A stretch of 64,000 bases of DNA from Coraliomargarita sp965656715 (GCA_965656715.1 CBFHLR010000004.1:1-64000); one strand, 5' to 3'. Positions 45,701-57,632 are shown, numbered from the stretch's first letter. The notes: generated from the letters alone by a model not told the origin. Program-made: numbers and translations.

Positions 45701-46969
45701 ATGTGGAAAATAACCGAACTTACACTGACACCCACCAATCAGCCCCAAGCCTATGCCTGCGATGGCCTGGCAATCACCAACTGTGAGCGAGCGAAAGACT
45801 CTGGGGTATGCCGTCTTTTGCTAGGCACCTGGGGCTACCTCGACATCCTAGCCACAGAAATGGCCAATGGATCAATGCTCAGCTTCAACGGCAACTCCTA
45901 CACTTACACAGACACAGACACAGCCAATGTTTCACTAATCGCTAATGCCTCTGGCGAATTCAGCGCAGAGATAAACGGCAATGTGCTAAGTGGCCACCTC
46001 ATTCCATTGCCCGCACTGAATGGCCCAATCGATGAGACCTTTCAAGAGATGCTGCGTTTAAAAATGGTCCCCTATCAAGACCCACCCAGCGGTGATCCAA
46101 AATCCGATACACAACTACAAGAACTCGCAGACCAATACTTCCCAAACGACCCACATGGATTCGACAAAGCCATGGCCCTATACGACTGGACCTCTGCCAG
46201 CTTCATTCGTCAGGACTTATTTCACCAACTACGCTACACAGAACTGTCCGGTCAACCACTGGACCTGGCCACGATGGCCCGTGTCATATGGGGCTGCGAC
46301 TACCCAGGCTACACGGCAAAGGACAGCAACTTCATGCATGCATTCCTCATGCAACCCGCAAATTCCGAAGAAGACGTTTACAACCAGCTACTCACCACCT
46401 ACCAGCAGGTATCTCCTCTGGCGGCAGCCGAGATGGAAATCCATGAGCAGGCGATCCTGAGCTTGGAGCCAGTCTCTGCAATTGACTACCCACAACTCTA
46501 CAGAGGCGCTATGCCCATGACTGGCGGCTATAATACTAGCGACTTCTCCCCATCAATGTTCGAATATCCTGGCAATTGGGGCCCGGAGGCAGATCCTCTG
46601 ATTCAAACTTTGGACGATGCGCTCAACGGCATTCTCGAACCGGGCCGAATTATCACCACCAAAGGCCCATGGAGCTTCTCAAATGACCTAGAAGGTGCCA
46701 AGGTCTGGCAAAATGGTATCCTCATCACCTGCAACCCACCCAAGGGTGCGAACTTTTGGCCCGGCAGCGCAAACATCACTCCATTCTCCCTCAACCCCAA
46801 CACCTTCGAGATCAACATGCCCCCTCCCACACGCTACCGCATCGATTCCTACGAGTGGATAACCATCAAAGGGCAGCGCGTTTGCAACTTCACCATGACT
46901 CACCTCGGCTATTGCGCATCAGCGATGACAAACAGCAAAAAAATCCCACAGCCATTGAAAGAAAACTAG
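45701..46969 (+). CDS. Putative ADP-ribosyltransferase-fold protein
   Basis: 422 residues without signal peptide. The N-terminal 110 residues are beta-rich and unrecognised; a helical part follows. The C-terminal half shows the order of an R-S-E type mono-ADP-ribosyltransferase: QLYRGAMP (Arg, near residue 270), TTKGPWSFSNDLEGAKVW (an S-x-S element near residue 330) and FEINMPPPTRYRIDSY (Glu and the PPxTxF-like strand). In typical members the last motif is ExE or QxE; here it is TFE, so activity is uncertain. It may modify host or rival proteins, or act internally. It precedes a four-gene signalling and receptor run by 33 bp. The family call is my own pattern match. Confidence 0.45.
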   Translation: MWKITELTLTPTNQPQAYACDGLAITNCERAKDSGVCRLLLGTWGYLDILATEMANGSMLSFNGNSYTYTDTDTANVSLIANASGEFSAEINGNVLSGHLIPLPALNGPIDETFQEMLRLKMVPYQDPPSGDPKSDTQLQELADQYFPNDPHGFDKAMALYDWTSASFIRQDLFHQLRYTELSGQPLDLATMARVIWGCDYPGYTAKDSNFMHAFLMQPANSEEDVYNQLLTTYQQVSPLAAAEMEIHEQAILSLEPVSAIDYPQLYRGAMPMTGGYNTSDFSPSMFEYPGNWGPEADPLIQTLDDALNGILEPGRIITTKGPWSFSNDLEGAKVWQNGILITCNPPKGANFWPGSANITPFSLNPNTFEINMPPPTRYRIDSYEWITIKGQRVCNFTMTHLGYCASAMTNSKKIPQPLKEN

Positions 46970-47002
46970 CCAGAGGCACTAGATAATCAGTTAATACTCC
47001 CG

Positions 47003-48145
47003 ATGAGCACCGAGACACAACCAGCTAAAAGGAAAGTTCTCGTCGTCGACGATGAACCACAGAATCTACAGTTGGTTGGAGAGAACCTTCGACGAGCCAA
47101 CATTCCCTTCCTATTTGCAATCAATGGAGACGAAGCACTGACTGTCGTTCGTGAGGAACAGCCCGCATTGATTCTGCTCGATGTAATGATGCCCGGTAAA
47201 GATGGATTCGAGGTCTGCAATATACTTAAAGCAGATCCCGAAACCGCGCACATTCCAGTCATCTTTCTCACCGCAGCCAGTAGCACCAGCGATCTCGTAA
47301 GTGGCTTTGCCTCGGGAGCAGTTGATTACATTCGGAAACCCTTTATCCGTGAAGAGCTACTCGCTCGCGTGAAAACTCAGCTACAGCTACAAGCTGCCCA
47401 CACAGAGCTTAACCGGCTAGCACAGCAGCGCTCCGAGTTGCTCACCCGCCTAGCACACGACATCAAAAACCCATCCAGCGGCATCGTCGGCTTAATCCGC
47501 CTCATGCGTGAAGATATTGCAGATGGGAATCAGCCAGACGCAGAAGCCCACTCCATTCTCGACCTAATCGAGAGCTGTGCGAAAGGTATGGGAGAACTAG
47601 TAAACGGCATCTTAGACGAGGCGCAAAGCAGCCAAGCTGATCAGCCCACAACCTTATCGACCGCCATCGACATCAGGGAAGTGCTAGAGCACTTGATTCA
47701 ACTGAATACGGTCCACGCACAACCACGCAACATACGGTTTGAATTTAAAGCACTAGAACAATCCACGGTTTCGATGAGTCGACGTATCTTAAATGAGATC
47801 TTCGACAACCTGTTGAGCAATGCAGTTAAATACTCTCGGGCGGGTAGCTGTATAGAAGTTCGCATCACAAGCTCACTAGCAATTCCCAAGGGTTTCCGAG
47901 TCGAGATCGCAGATGGCGCACAGCCCCTAGAGCCGCAAGTTATGGAGCGACTTTTCAAACCCTTTGTTCGTGGAAAGAATCAATCTGAAACAGCCCAAAC
48001 GTCGCATGGCATAGGTCTCTCAGTCGTCAAACGGCTAGTCAATTTCCACAATGGGCGAGTTGGTGTCGAGACACGATCTGATGGAAAGGGAAATGTATTC
48101 TTCATTGAACTGCCTGAAGGCACGGCGACCAACTCACACGGATGA
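47003..48145 (+). CDS. Receiver-histidine kinase (REC-HisKA-HATPase)
   Basis: 380 residues. N-terminal receiver domain with phospho-acceptor D60 (LILLDVMMPGKDGFE), acidic pair VVDDEP and Lys DYIRKPF. The kinase core follows with H152 in RLAHDIKNPSSGIVGLI, an N box FDNLLSNAVKYSRAG and G box GIGLSVVKRL. It is soluble. The receiver controls its own kinase, so it probably sits in the middle of a relay with the large membrane sensor kinase next door; their genes overlap by four bases (ATGA). Confidence 0.88.
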   Translation: MSTETQPAKRKVLVVDDEPQNLQLVGENLRRANIPFLFAINGDEALTVVREEQPALILLDVMMPGKDGFEVCNILKADPETAHIPVIFLTAASSTSDLVSGFASGAVDYIRKPFIREELLARVKTQLQLQAAHTELNRLAQQRSELLTRLAHDIKNPSSGIVGLIRLMREDIADGNQPDAEAHSILDLIESCAKGMGELVNGILDEAQSSQADQPTTLSTAIDIREVLEHLIQLNTVHAQPRNIRFEFKALEQSTVSMSRRILNEIFDNLLSNAVKYSRAGSCIEVRITSSLAIPKGFRVEIADGAQPLEPQVMERLFKPFVRGKNQSETAQTSHGIGLSVVKRLVNFHNGRVGVETRSDGKGNVFFIELPEGTATNSHG

Positions 48146-51100
48146 ATCCATATATGCCGGTGCTTCGCGTTCATCTCTACATATTCTCCCTTCTACTGGC
48201 ACTCACATTTGCTGCGAGTGCCCCCCAGTCACGGGCGCAGAACATCACCCCGATAGGAGACTACCTGATCAAGACGCTCACCACGGATGAGGGTCTGCCG
48301 ATGAACCAGCTGAACTACCTAGATACTTCACAGAACGGCTTTTTATGGATCGGCACCTTTGAAGGTTTGGTCCGCTACGATGGTCTAAATTTCAACTCAA
48401 TTAACCACCAGAGCTTCCCCTCGCTTAGAGGCGGCGCATTCGATGTAAAAATTGACAAACACGACCGAGTATGGGCCTTCGACACAAATCATCGAATTCT
48501 CTTTCGCTACAGTAATGGTGAACTTCAGAACTGGAACACCGATTCCTATACCAAAGTCGTAGACTACACACTCTTCGAAGATTGGGACGGCAACGTCCTC
48601 TTCCTTGGGGGCAACGACTTCTACAGAATTACCACCAACAATGAGATCCAGCGCGTTACGATTGATGGTTTAGACGAGTTGTCTCCACATACTGCGCTGT
48701 TTGCAGATGACCGCAGCCTATGGATCGCAGACACGAACTCTGACCTCTATCGAATAACAAATGGTAGGAAAATACAATTCAAGCCTGAAGACATAGGCGC
48801 TCGCTCCAATCGCCTAGTAAGCTTAGAGCAAGGCAACGGCGATTCAATCTGGGCAATTTCAAGTGAGAATGACCTACTCCACTACAAGGATGCAAAATGG
48901 CATTTATATAGCAGTCCTGAACTCTACACCAGCGGCCCCGTTCGCGACCTGCTAGCTGAAGAAAATGGCACCGTCTGGATAGGAACTCAAAACGGCATGT
49001 TCCGTTTTAACCAAGGCAGCATCGAACGCCTTCCCGACACCCCAAATCAAGACGCTGACCACATTTTCTCGATCACGCAGACACCGGAAGGCAGCATTGC
49101 CTACAGCACCTTTAACAATGGCTTGAAGATTTTGCTCAAACGCGTCTTCAAGACATACACTGAGCAGCATGGCCTGACACGTGGAGCCGCACGTTGCATC
49201 ATTCCGACCCAAGACGGCAGCCTTCTGTTTGGAACCACAGAAGGCATCATCCAACTCTCCCCGAAAAATGACCAACTCAAGACCATCTACCCCGAGCTAA
49301 AGGGGGTGGATGTAACCGACATCGTCGAGGTCCGCCCGGGCCACCTCTATTTTGCAAGCTACGGCCAAGGGCTGTATGAATTCAAAGATGGCACCTTCTC
49401 CCGCTATACCCAAGACGATGGACTCTCATCTGATACCATTTTCCAAATGGAACCGCTCCCTGACGGACGCCTGGCACTCGGCACCTACTTCGGACTTTGC
49501 ATATACGATGGCGCGCAATTTGAGCAATATTCCGTAGAACAAGGACTGAGTTCAAACATTGTTCTGTCTCTGTTCGTCGACCAAGAGGAGACACTCTGGC
49601 TATCCATGGCATCTGGTGGCCTTTGCACCTACAAGGACGGTGAGATCGAGCACTTCAGCGAAGGCAGCCCAATTGGCAGCAGCACCATATTCCACCTATT
49701 CAAGGACGACGATGACATTATCTGGGGCGGTTATAGTGGCGGTTTTTTCAGAATACGTAACGGTGAATTCGACGTCTACGACCTTACTGGCAGTTTCCCG
49801 CACGTTAACATTTTCCACGTATGGAACGACGGTAAGAGTATTTGGCTATCTACCAACGCTGGTCTGTTCCAGATCCTCGGAGAGGCGATTACCAGCAACA
49901 AGAACTTTGCTGATATTCCCTACCATAGCTACCTGAAGACTGATGGACTGCCCTCAAATAATGTGACCGCTCTATCCGCCGCGCACGCGACCCCCACATC
50001 CTTTTGGGTTCCGTTCAGCGGAGGTGTCGTAAAAGTCGAGCCAGAACGCACGCTTCAACAGCGATACACACCTACCGTTCTTATTGATGAGGTTCTGGCA
50101 AACGAGGCATCGGTCTCGCCCATGAGCGGACAAAATGCATCAGTGAAGGTCTTCAAACCTGGCCTACGCTACCTACGCATCAAATACACAGCTCCGACCT
50201 ACCAGTCCAGTGACCGCGTCACCTTCAAATATCGCCTCAAAGGCTTTGAAGATTGGCGTGAGAGTCCTCAAAGAGACGCGATCTATACCAACCTGCCTCC
50301 GGGTGAGTATACTTTCGAAGTGAGTATCATTCCACCCACAGACGCCACGATTCCACCAAGCACCGCGAGTTTCCGCTTCACAATTAAGCCCTATTTCTAC
50401 CAAACACTTTACTTTTATATATTCGCGGCATGTGCATTTCTGCTAATCGGTTACCTGACGAATTTCCTCCTTCTACAAGCCTCCAGACGTCAACGCTACC
50501 GGATGGAACAACTGATCGAATCCAGAACCAGTGAACTACGCCGCCAAAGTGAGGAACTCGCGGTAGCGAAAGAGCACGCCGAATCTGTAAATCGACTAAA
50601 GAGTGAATTCACCGCGAATATCAGCCACGAAATTCGCACACCGATGAATTCAATTATCGGCTTCACCGACATTCTACGCGCTGAGATTACTGAGCCACAC
50701 CATCAGGATTATTTAAACACCATCCTGAAGTCCGGTTCAACACTGCTACACATGATCGATGACTTGTTAGACCTTTCAAAAATCGAAGCCAACAAACTCT
50801 CGCTTCATCCGCGCCCCAGTAATCTCATTAGCGAATGCAGCGAGAGCCTACAGATGCTCAGCCCAAAAATTGAAGAGAAGGTGCTGACACTTGACTATCA
50901 AGCTGACTCCGAGATTCCAAGTTTAGTTAACATTGATCCTGCTCGCTTCAGACAAGTCGTGCTCAACATTGTCGGCAACGCTATTAAGTTCACAGATAAT
51001 GGCACCATCGTCGTCAGACTAGAACTCGTGCAATGCAGCCACACTTCTGCCCACATTCGCTTCAGTGTAACCGACACAGGCGATGGCATCCCGGAACATA

Positions 51101-51666
51101 TGCTGGACAACATCTTCAACGCATTTGAACAGGCGAGCAGAGATTACAAACGCAGCGAAACCGGATCCGGCCTCGGCCTCTCGATCTCCAAGCGCCTCAT
51201 CGAAATGATGCATGGCACCATCCAGGTCGAAAGTAAACTCGGCATCGGGTCGACCTTCACCATCGACTTCCCTGAGTTCGAGATCTGCGATGATTCCAAC
51301 TATAAAGTCGAGCAACCACAAGCACTCCCCAAAGTATCTGAAGAATCACAGCGCACTAACGTAAGCACAGTAGAGCTAGAATGGCTACTCGGGATACTCC
51401 AACACTCAAATCTAACAAGTCAGGATCGGAGAACGATCACCAAAATATTCAAAAACGACTTACTCGCAGCCTTAACTGTATTGGACAGCAACCGGCTACA
51501 CTCCAGTATCAACAGTCTACAGCAATTAAACAAAATCTACAAAATCGAAGAGTTAGGACAACTTTGTGACTTGATCCAAGAATACTGTGACCGCATAGAC
51601 ATTGCGAAAAGCCGACAACTAAGAGACCTAGTCCAACAAGCGCTGACCACCTTATCCAAGAGCTAA
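48142..51666 (+). CDS. Propeller-type membrane histidine kinase
   Basis: 1174 residues. A signal peptide is followed by two-component regulator propeller repeats (about 45-650; repeated xxxLWIGTxxGLxRYDG units such as GFLWIGTFEGLVRYDG and GTVWIGTQNGMFRF), a Y_Y_Y domain (about 680-755), one membrane helix (about 757-778), a coiled linker, HisKA with H829 (ANISHEIRTPMNSIIG) and HATPase (NIVGNAIKFTDNGT, GSGLGLSISKRL). The helical C-terminal 100 residues could be an Hpt-like module, but no clear phospho-His is seen. Relatives in Bacteroidetes sense polysaccharide breakdown products. It directly precedes a TonB-dependent receptor. Confidence 0.9.
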   Translation: MNPYMPVLRVHLYIFSLLLALTFAASAPQSRAQNITPIGDYLIKTLTTDEGLPMNQLNYLDTSQNGFLWIGTFEGLVRYDGLNFNSINHQSFPSLRGGAFDVKIDKHDRVWAFDTNHRILFRYSNGELQNWNTDSYTKVVDYTLFEDWDGNVLFLGGNDFYRITTNNEIQRVTIDGLDELSPHTALFADDRSLWIADTNSDLYRITNGRKIQFKPEDIGARSNRLVSLEQGNGDSIWAISSENDLLHYKDAKWHLYSSPELYTSGPVRDLLAEENGTVWIGTQNGMFRFNQGSIERLPDTPNQDADHIFSITQTPEGSIAYSTFNNGLKILLKRVFKTYTEQHGLTRGAARCIIPTQDGSLLFGTTEGIIQLSPKNDQLKTIYPELKGVDVTDIVEVRPGHLYFASYGQGLYEFKDGTFSRYTQDDGLSSDTIFQMEPLPDGRLALGTYFGLCIYDGAQFEQYSVEQGLSSNIVLSLFVDQEETLWLSMASGGLCTYKDGEIEHFSEGSPIGSSTIFHLFKDDDDIIWGGYSGGFFRIRNGEFDVYDLTGSFPHVNIFHVWNDGKSIWLSTNAGLFQILGEAITSNKNFADIPYHSYLKTDGLPSNNVTALSAAHATPTSFWVPFSGGVVKVEPERTLQQRYTPTVLIDEVLANEASVSPMSGQNASVKVFKPGLRYLRIKYTAPTYQSSDRVTFKYRLKGFEDWRESPQRDAIYTNLPPGEYTFEVSIIPPTDATIPPSTASFRFTIKPYFYQTLYFYIFAACAFLLIGYLTNFLLLQASRRQRYRMEQLIESRTSELRRQSEELAVAKEHAESVNRLKSEFTANISHEIRTPMNSIIGFTDILRAEITEPHHQDYLNTILKSGSTLLHMIDDLLDLSKIEANKLSLHPRPSNLISECSESLQMLSPKIEEKVLTLDYQADSEIPSLVNIDPARFRQVVLNIVGNAIKFTDNGTIVVRLELVQCSHTSAHIRFSVTDTGDGIPEHMLDNIFNAFEQASRDYKRSETGSGLGLSISKRLIEMMHGTIQVESKLGIGSTFTIDFPEFEICDDSNYKVEQPQALPKVSEESQRTNVSTVELEWLLGILQHSNLTSQDRRTITKIFKNDLLAALTVLDSNRLHSSINSLQQLNKIYKIEELGQLCDLIQEYCDRIDIAKSRQLRDLVQQALTTLSKS

Positions 51667-54174
51667 ATGGCCAAAGCAAAACAACACGTCACTACACTCC
51701 TAAGCGTCGCAGTATTGCCTATCGGCCTCTGGGCTACAACCGATAGCTCATCCGAAGACGAAATAATTTACGAGCTCGAGGAATACGTCGTTACCTCCGA
51801 ATTCGACCCTGCGGTCAGCGTTCTACCGAACGATCATCTATTCTCATCCGTCTATGGCAACGAGATGGGTATTCTCGATACCCCACGCAACATCACTATC
51901 ATATCGCCAACACAGCTGGAAGCAATCAGCCTCAAAGATCCACGCGACTTCACCAAGCTCACCACTTCCAGCTATACCGGCTCAAATTTTGGCGCACCCA
52001 CCACGCCCAGTATTCGTGGCCAGGTTGCCGACACGCTGATCAACGGCATGCGTAAGGGCATGACCAGCAACGGCAACGGCCTACCGCTCAACATGAACTC
52101 AGTCGAGTCGGTCAATATACTCAAAGGCCCTCCATCTGTGATGATCGGTGCCTCCCAGTATGTCGGCGGCTATGCCGACTTAATGACCAAGCGCCCCACC
52201 TGGACAAACGAAGGACAAGCAAGTATCTCGGCCGATACCGAGGGACTTCGAAAGGCCAACATCGATCAAAATTTCGTCATCTCCGAAAATATCGCCATGC
52301 GCTTCAGCATCACCGGCGAAGATACTACGGACTACTACTGGGATGATTTTAAACGCCAAACGACAGCCCTCTATGGGGTCATCAGTTGGATCCCCAACGA
52401 CAGCTATCAACTCGATCTCATGGGCGAGTATTTCAACGCCAGCTATACCGAAAACTGGGGTATCAATCGACCAACCGACGACTTAATCGACCACAACCGC
52501 TATGTAACAGGCTCCAGCGAAAGCATTATTCCACCTGGCCCCAATGCCACCGGCTTCATGGATCAAGTCAACACCACCGGCACAGTTAAGATCGACCGCG
52601 AAACCCGTCTGCACGGTAAGGGCGACGACTCCGAAGGTGATTATGCATCCCTGCAAGCAATCCAAACCTTCACACCTGATAGCGACTTAAAGATCACGAA
52701 TAACTCGCTCTTTCAATATCTGGATCGCGACACTTATAGCTCTTACCAATACTCAGAAGTCCTCCGCGACAACTGGCGTCTTGAAAACCGCACCGAAGCA
52801 CAGACGCAAAAAGACTTCCTCGGTCTATTCCACAATCTAAACCTCGGCGCCTCAATCAGCTATCAGGACATCTGGGCAGTCAACGACTACTACCATGAAC
52901 CTGCGAATGCTTGGGATCTAGCCAACCAAAGTTATAGTGAAATCGGCGTCACCGACGATGTCGTGTTTGGCTCTCTCACACCCGTCCCAGCCCCGAGCGG
53001 GGTATTCTTAAACGCCTTCCCAATCTCTGGAGAAAGCGCCCGGGGAAAGCTAAGTTATCGACCTGCCTCAACTTCCGCGAACTACAGCACCGACAACCTA
53101 ACAATCTCAGGTAATGGCGATGCCAATGACTCACAAACCACAACTATCGGCATCTTCCTACAGGATCAGTTCGACCTGAATGACCGCTGGTCAATGTTAC
53201 TCGGCGGGCGCTTAGATTATGTTTACGTCGAATCTGAAGACCCGATGTTTGACGACATGATGCGCTTCCTCAGACAAGTCTATCCGAATGAAGACCTCTC
53301 AAACTTGGAGCAAGCCGAAGACAGCCACGGCGACTTCGTGCCAAACGCCAACCTTGGCCTACTCTACAAACTCACCCCTGCTCAACGTTTGTATTTTAAT
53401 TACAACTACAGTGAGTCCATCCCTTTAGGCACTGGAGGAGGCGTGCCACTAGAATTAGATGGCAAGCTCAATGAAGATGCCTTCGACATCCAGAGTGAAC
53501 TCCTTGAGTTCGGCTATAAATCCTCATGGTTGGACAATACGCTATTTTACACTGCCACACTCTTTTACCAAACCCGCACCGAACAAGTTGCAGAAGGCTC
53601 GGATCAAGAAATCGAAGCGCAAGGATTTGAAACCGAACTTCACTTTCAACCATCTGAAAAATTCTACATCGTTGCTGGCTATAGCTATATTGACTCCACC
53701 ACTCGCAATGGCCTCAACGCCACACGCACCTCCATCGACGAAGTGCCTGACACTGGTGGAAGCTATTCCATCAACGACTTCTACAGCTTTGACGGCTATG
53801 ACGCGGATACACCCGGCGTGCCCCAACACATCATCAACGGCTTAGTCGCCTACCAATTTACGGACAACTTCTCTGCGACGCTTGGGCTCGTCATCACTTC
53901 CGAAATTGACTTGGCCTTCAACGTCCCAGGCGAATACACGACACACCCGTTCGGCTTCCAAGACGGCCAGCCACTCCGCTCAGCTGAAATCCCATGGCAA
54001 TACTCAGTCGACCTGGGCTTCAAATACGCCACCGAGCGCTGGGAAGCCGCCCTCTACGTGCTCAACGCAACCGACGAAGAAAACTGGGGCGCCGTCAATG
54101 GACTGTATGGCAACGACTCAATCTACGCCGAACTGCCCCGTCGCTTCGAGTTCACCCTGACTGCGAAGTGGTAG
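51667..54174 (+). CDS. TonB-dependent outer-membrane receptor
   Basis: 835 residues. Signal peptide (about 1-24), an acidic TonB-box-like segment (ELEEYVVTSEF), a plug domain (ILDTPRNITIISPTQLEAI, PSIRGQVADTLINGM, ESVNILKGPPSVMIG) and a 22-strand barrel ending in aromatic FEFTLTAKW. Plug similarity is to siderophore-type receptors. It starts on the base after the kinase stop codon, so the sensor kinase pair and receptor are one unit; the kinase may respond to the substrate imported here. Confidence 0.93.
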   Translation: MAKAKQHVTTLLSVAVLPIGLWATTDSSSEDEIIYELEEYVVTSEFDPAVSVLPNDHLFSSVYGNEMGILDTPRNITIISPTQLEAISLKDPRDFTKLTTSSYTGSNFGAPTTPSIRGQVADTLINGMRKGMTSNGNGLPLNMNSVESVNILKGPPSVMIGASQYVGGYADLMTKRPTWTNEGQASISADTEGLRKANIDQNFVISENIAMRFSITGEDTTDYYWDDFKRQTTALYGVISWIPNDSYQLDLMGEYFNASYTENWGINRPTDDLIDHNRYVTGSSESIIPPGPNATGFMDQVNTTGTVKIDRETRLHGKGDDSEGDYASLQAIQTFTPDSDLKITNNSLFQYLDRDTYSSYQYSEVLRDNWRLENRTEAQTQKDFLGLFHNLNLGASISYQDIWAVNDYYHEPANAWDLANQSYSEIGVTDDVVFGSLTPVPAPSGVFLNAFPISGESARGKLSYRPASTSANYSTDNLTISGNGDANDSQTTTIGIFLQDQFDLNDRWSMLLGGRLDYVYVESEDPMFDDMMRFLRQVYPNEDLSNLEQAEDSHGDFVPNANLGLLYKLTPAQRLYFNYNYSESIPLGTGGGVPLELDGKLNEDAFDIQSELLEFGYKSSWLDNTLFYTATLFYQTRTEQVAEGSDQEIEAQGFETELHFQPSEKFYIVAGYSYIDSTTRNGLNATRTSIDEVPDTGGSYSINDFYSFDGYDADTPGVPQHIINGLVAYQFTDNFSATLGLVITSEIDLAFNVPGEYTTHPFGFQDGQPLRSAEIPWQYSVDLGFKYATERWEAALYVLNATDEENWGAVNGLYGNDSIYAELPRRFEFTLTAKW

Positions 54175-54175
54175 T

Positions 54176-54317
54176 GTTGCACAGGCCTCTTGCCTGTGAT
54201 TTCTGATACTGACGACACAGGCGGGACGCCTGTGCTACATACGAAAAAGCCCCGCAAGCATTCAGCTGCAGGGCTTTTGCTAATAGATCTGAATTCGGCT
54301 AAAGCCGGGACTCCAAC
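54176..54317. repeat. Compound REP-like element with embedded terminator
   Basis: Contains ACAGGCCTCTTGCCTGT and ACAGGCGGGACGCCTGT hairpins and the right-hand end GGGACTCCAAC of the family also seen at 23162 and 35401. It separates the convergent TonB receptor and gpmI genes. Confidence 0.65.
54245..54278. terminator. Bidirectional terminator between receptor and gpmI
   Basis: AAAAGCCC (54245-54252) pairs with GGGCTTTT (54271-54278), with additional inner pairs, and has A/T runs at both sides. Confidence 0.75.
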
Positions 54318-54319
54318 CT

Positions 54320-55897
<1,578 letters not shown>

Positions 55898-55914
55898 GAG
55901 TTTTCAGGTTGAGT

Positions 55915-56925
55915 TTAAAAAAGATAACCAAACTGCGAAAGTGCGGAGAGCGAGAGAATGCCGAAGTAAAGTAAAAGCAAGAACACTCCTTCGCGACGGG
56001 TCACGATATGCCCAGTCTTAAACATCCATAGTAGCAACGCTGAAAGGAGCATCAGCGCGGGGAACTCAACCAACAGCAGCTCGTCACGCACATCCATCCC
56101 GGCAAAGGCCGACACACCCCCACCGATCAGCAACATGTTAAAGAGATTCGATCCCACAATATTACCCGCGCACATATCACCATGTCCGGCACGGACTGCA
56201 GCCACGGAGGCTGCCAACTCAGGCAAACTGGTGCCAATCGCCACAATCGTCAGCCCGACAAACAAGTCGCTGGCTCCCATGCGCGTAGCCATCTCGACGC
56301 TAGCTCCGACTAGGAAATCCGCCCCCAGCGCCAGCAGCACACCACCAATCAGAATGAACAAAGCCGCAGTCGGAGTCGACTTCTGGGAAATCTCATCCGC
56401 CCCAGCAGCAAATTCCTCGGCTACTGATTCCGACTCTTCCTTCTTTGCGCCACGCACCACATAGACCAAATAGACTACAGTCAGCACCAGCAGCACCGCA
56501 CCTTCAAAACGGTGAAACCCGCCTCCAAGCGCAAACTGACTAAACAGCAAAGTAACCCCGATCATAATCGGCACCTCACGACGAATCAGGCGCATGTTGA
56601 TCTTCAAGGGCGAGATAATCGCCGCAATCCCCAAGATCAGGCCGATATTCGCAATGTTACTGCCGAGAATATTACCGAGTGCGATACCCGGATTGCTCTG
56701 CGCCGCCATCAACGAAGTCGCCATCTCAGGCATCGATGTTGCGATCGAAACAACAGTCAACCCCACCACAATCGGGTCGATCTTCATATTCACCGAAATA
56801 GCCGCAGCTCCATCGGTCAAATAATCTCCGCCAAAAGTGAGCCCGGCAAAGCCTACTAGCAACAGCAGGAGCAACAGCCAAAGTCCGAAATCAGCGTAAG
56901 GAAGATTGATTAGCGCAAGTGTCAT
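55915..56925 (-). CDS. Na+/Ca2+ exchanger-type antiporter (CaCA family)
   Basis: 336 residues, about ten membrane helices in two inverted halves. Each half carries its alpha repeat: TSMPEMATSLMAA with GNILGSNIANIGLILG, and GTSLPELAASVAAV with GNIVGSNLFNMLLIGG. Between them is an acidic cytoplasmic loop. It exports Ca2+ (or similar cations) against Na+ or H+. It sits upstream of gpmI on the same strand, possibly co-transcribed. Confidence 0.92.
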   Translation of the reverse strand: MTLALINLPYADFGLWLLLLLLLVGFAGLTFGGDYLTDGAAAISVNMKIDPIVVGLTVVSIATSMPEMATSLMAAQSNPGIALGNILGSNIANIGLILGIAAIISPLKINMRLIRREVPIMIGVTLLFSQFALGGGFHRFEGAVLLVLTVVYLVYVVRGAKKEESESVAEEFAAGADEISQKSTPTAALFILIGGVLLALGADFLVGASVEMATRMGASDLFVGLTIVAIGTSLPELAASVAAVRAGHGDMCAGNIVGSNLFNMLLIGGGVSAFAGMDVRDELLLVEFPALMLLSALLLWMFKTGHIVTRREGVFLLLLYFGILSLSALSQFGYLF

Positions 56926-57114
56926 ACAAAACGAAACCAGCTAGAAAGCCATTAAGCTCAATGCCTGCGAGACTATTTTGCATAGGCGCTTCGCCATTGA
57001 TTTACAACAGATTCACAACTAACGGATTTTATCACTGAATCCCGAAAAACCCCTCGACAGCTGAGTGTTCCTAGAAATGATGTTGTTCACGATTTTTGAC
57101 CCAACCCAGAGCTT

Positions 57115-57543
57115 ATGAAATCAGTATACATCATCGAGGACGAAGAAATCCTCCGGAACCTGCTCTCCACTTTTTTTGCAAATTCCTTTCCTGATCTCGA
57201 AGTGCTTGGCATGACCGGCGACGGCGGTGAAGGAGTCGAACAATGTCTAAAACTGGCCCCCGACCTCGTCATCGTCGACATCCAGCTTCCGGAGGTCAAT
57301 GGCCTCGAGATTCTCCACCTGCTGAAGCGCAAATTCCCAAAGATCAAAATCCTTATTTTTACCGGAAAGACCTCACCAACGACGGTCAAGATCGCGGTCA
57401 AGGGCAACGCCGATGGCTTCATCAATAAGATCTCCGGCCTCGAAGAACTGGAGCAAGCCATCAAAGCCGCCCAAAACGACGAGCAATACTTCAGCCCTGA
57501 GATCTACGACGAAGTCGTGCGCCTCCGTGCCAAAGGTGTCTAA
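57115..57543 (+). CDS. Single-domain response regulator
   Basis: 142 residues: a receiver domain only, with acidic EDEE (near residue 9), phospho-acceptor Asp in LVIVDIQLPEVNG, Thr in ILIFTGKTSP and Lys in GFINKISG, then a short C-terminal helix (YFSPEIYDEVVRLRAKGV). The tail resembles the start of a LuxR-type linker (the YFSPE turn) but no DNA-binding domain follows, so it may be a truncated NarL-type regulator or a phosphorelay link. It lies just upstream of the secretion operon. Confidence 0.85.
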   Translation: MKSVYIIEDEEILRNLLSTFFANSFPDLEVLGMTGDGGEGVEQCLKLAPDLVIVDIQLPEVNGLEILHLLKRKFPKIKILIFTGKTSPTTVKIAVKGNADGFINKISGLEELEQAIKAAQNDEQYFSPEIYDEVVRLRAKGV

Positions 57544-57632
57544 TTTAGACACACAATTGTAACCCACTTTTGATCGCCAAGCAGGCATTTCATGCGGAAC
57601 AACTGACTCCGCACAAAGTCCATTTTAAAGTT

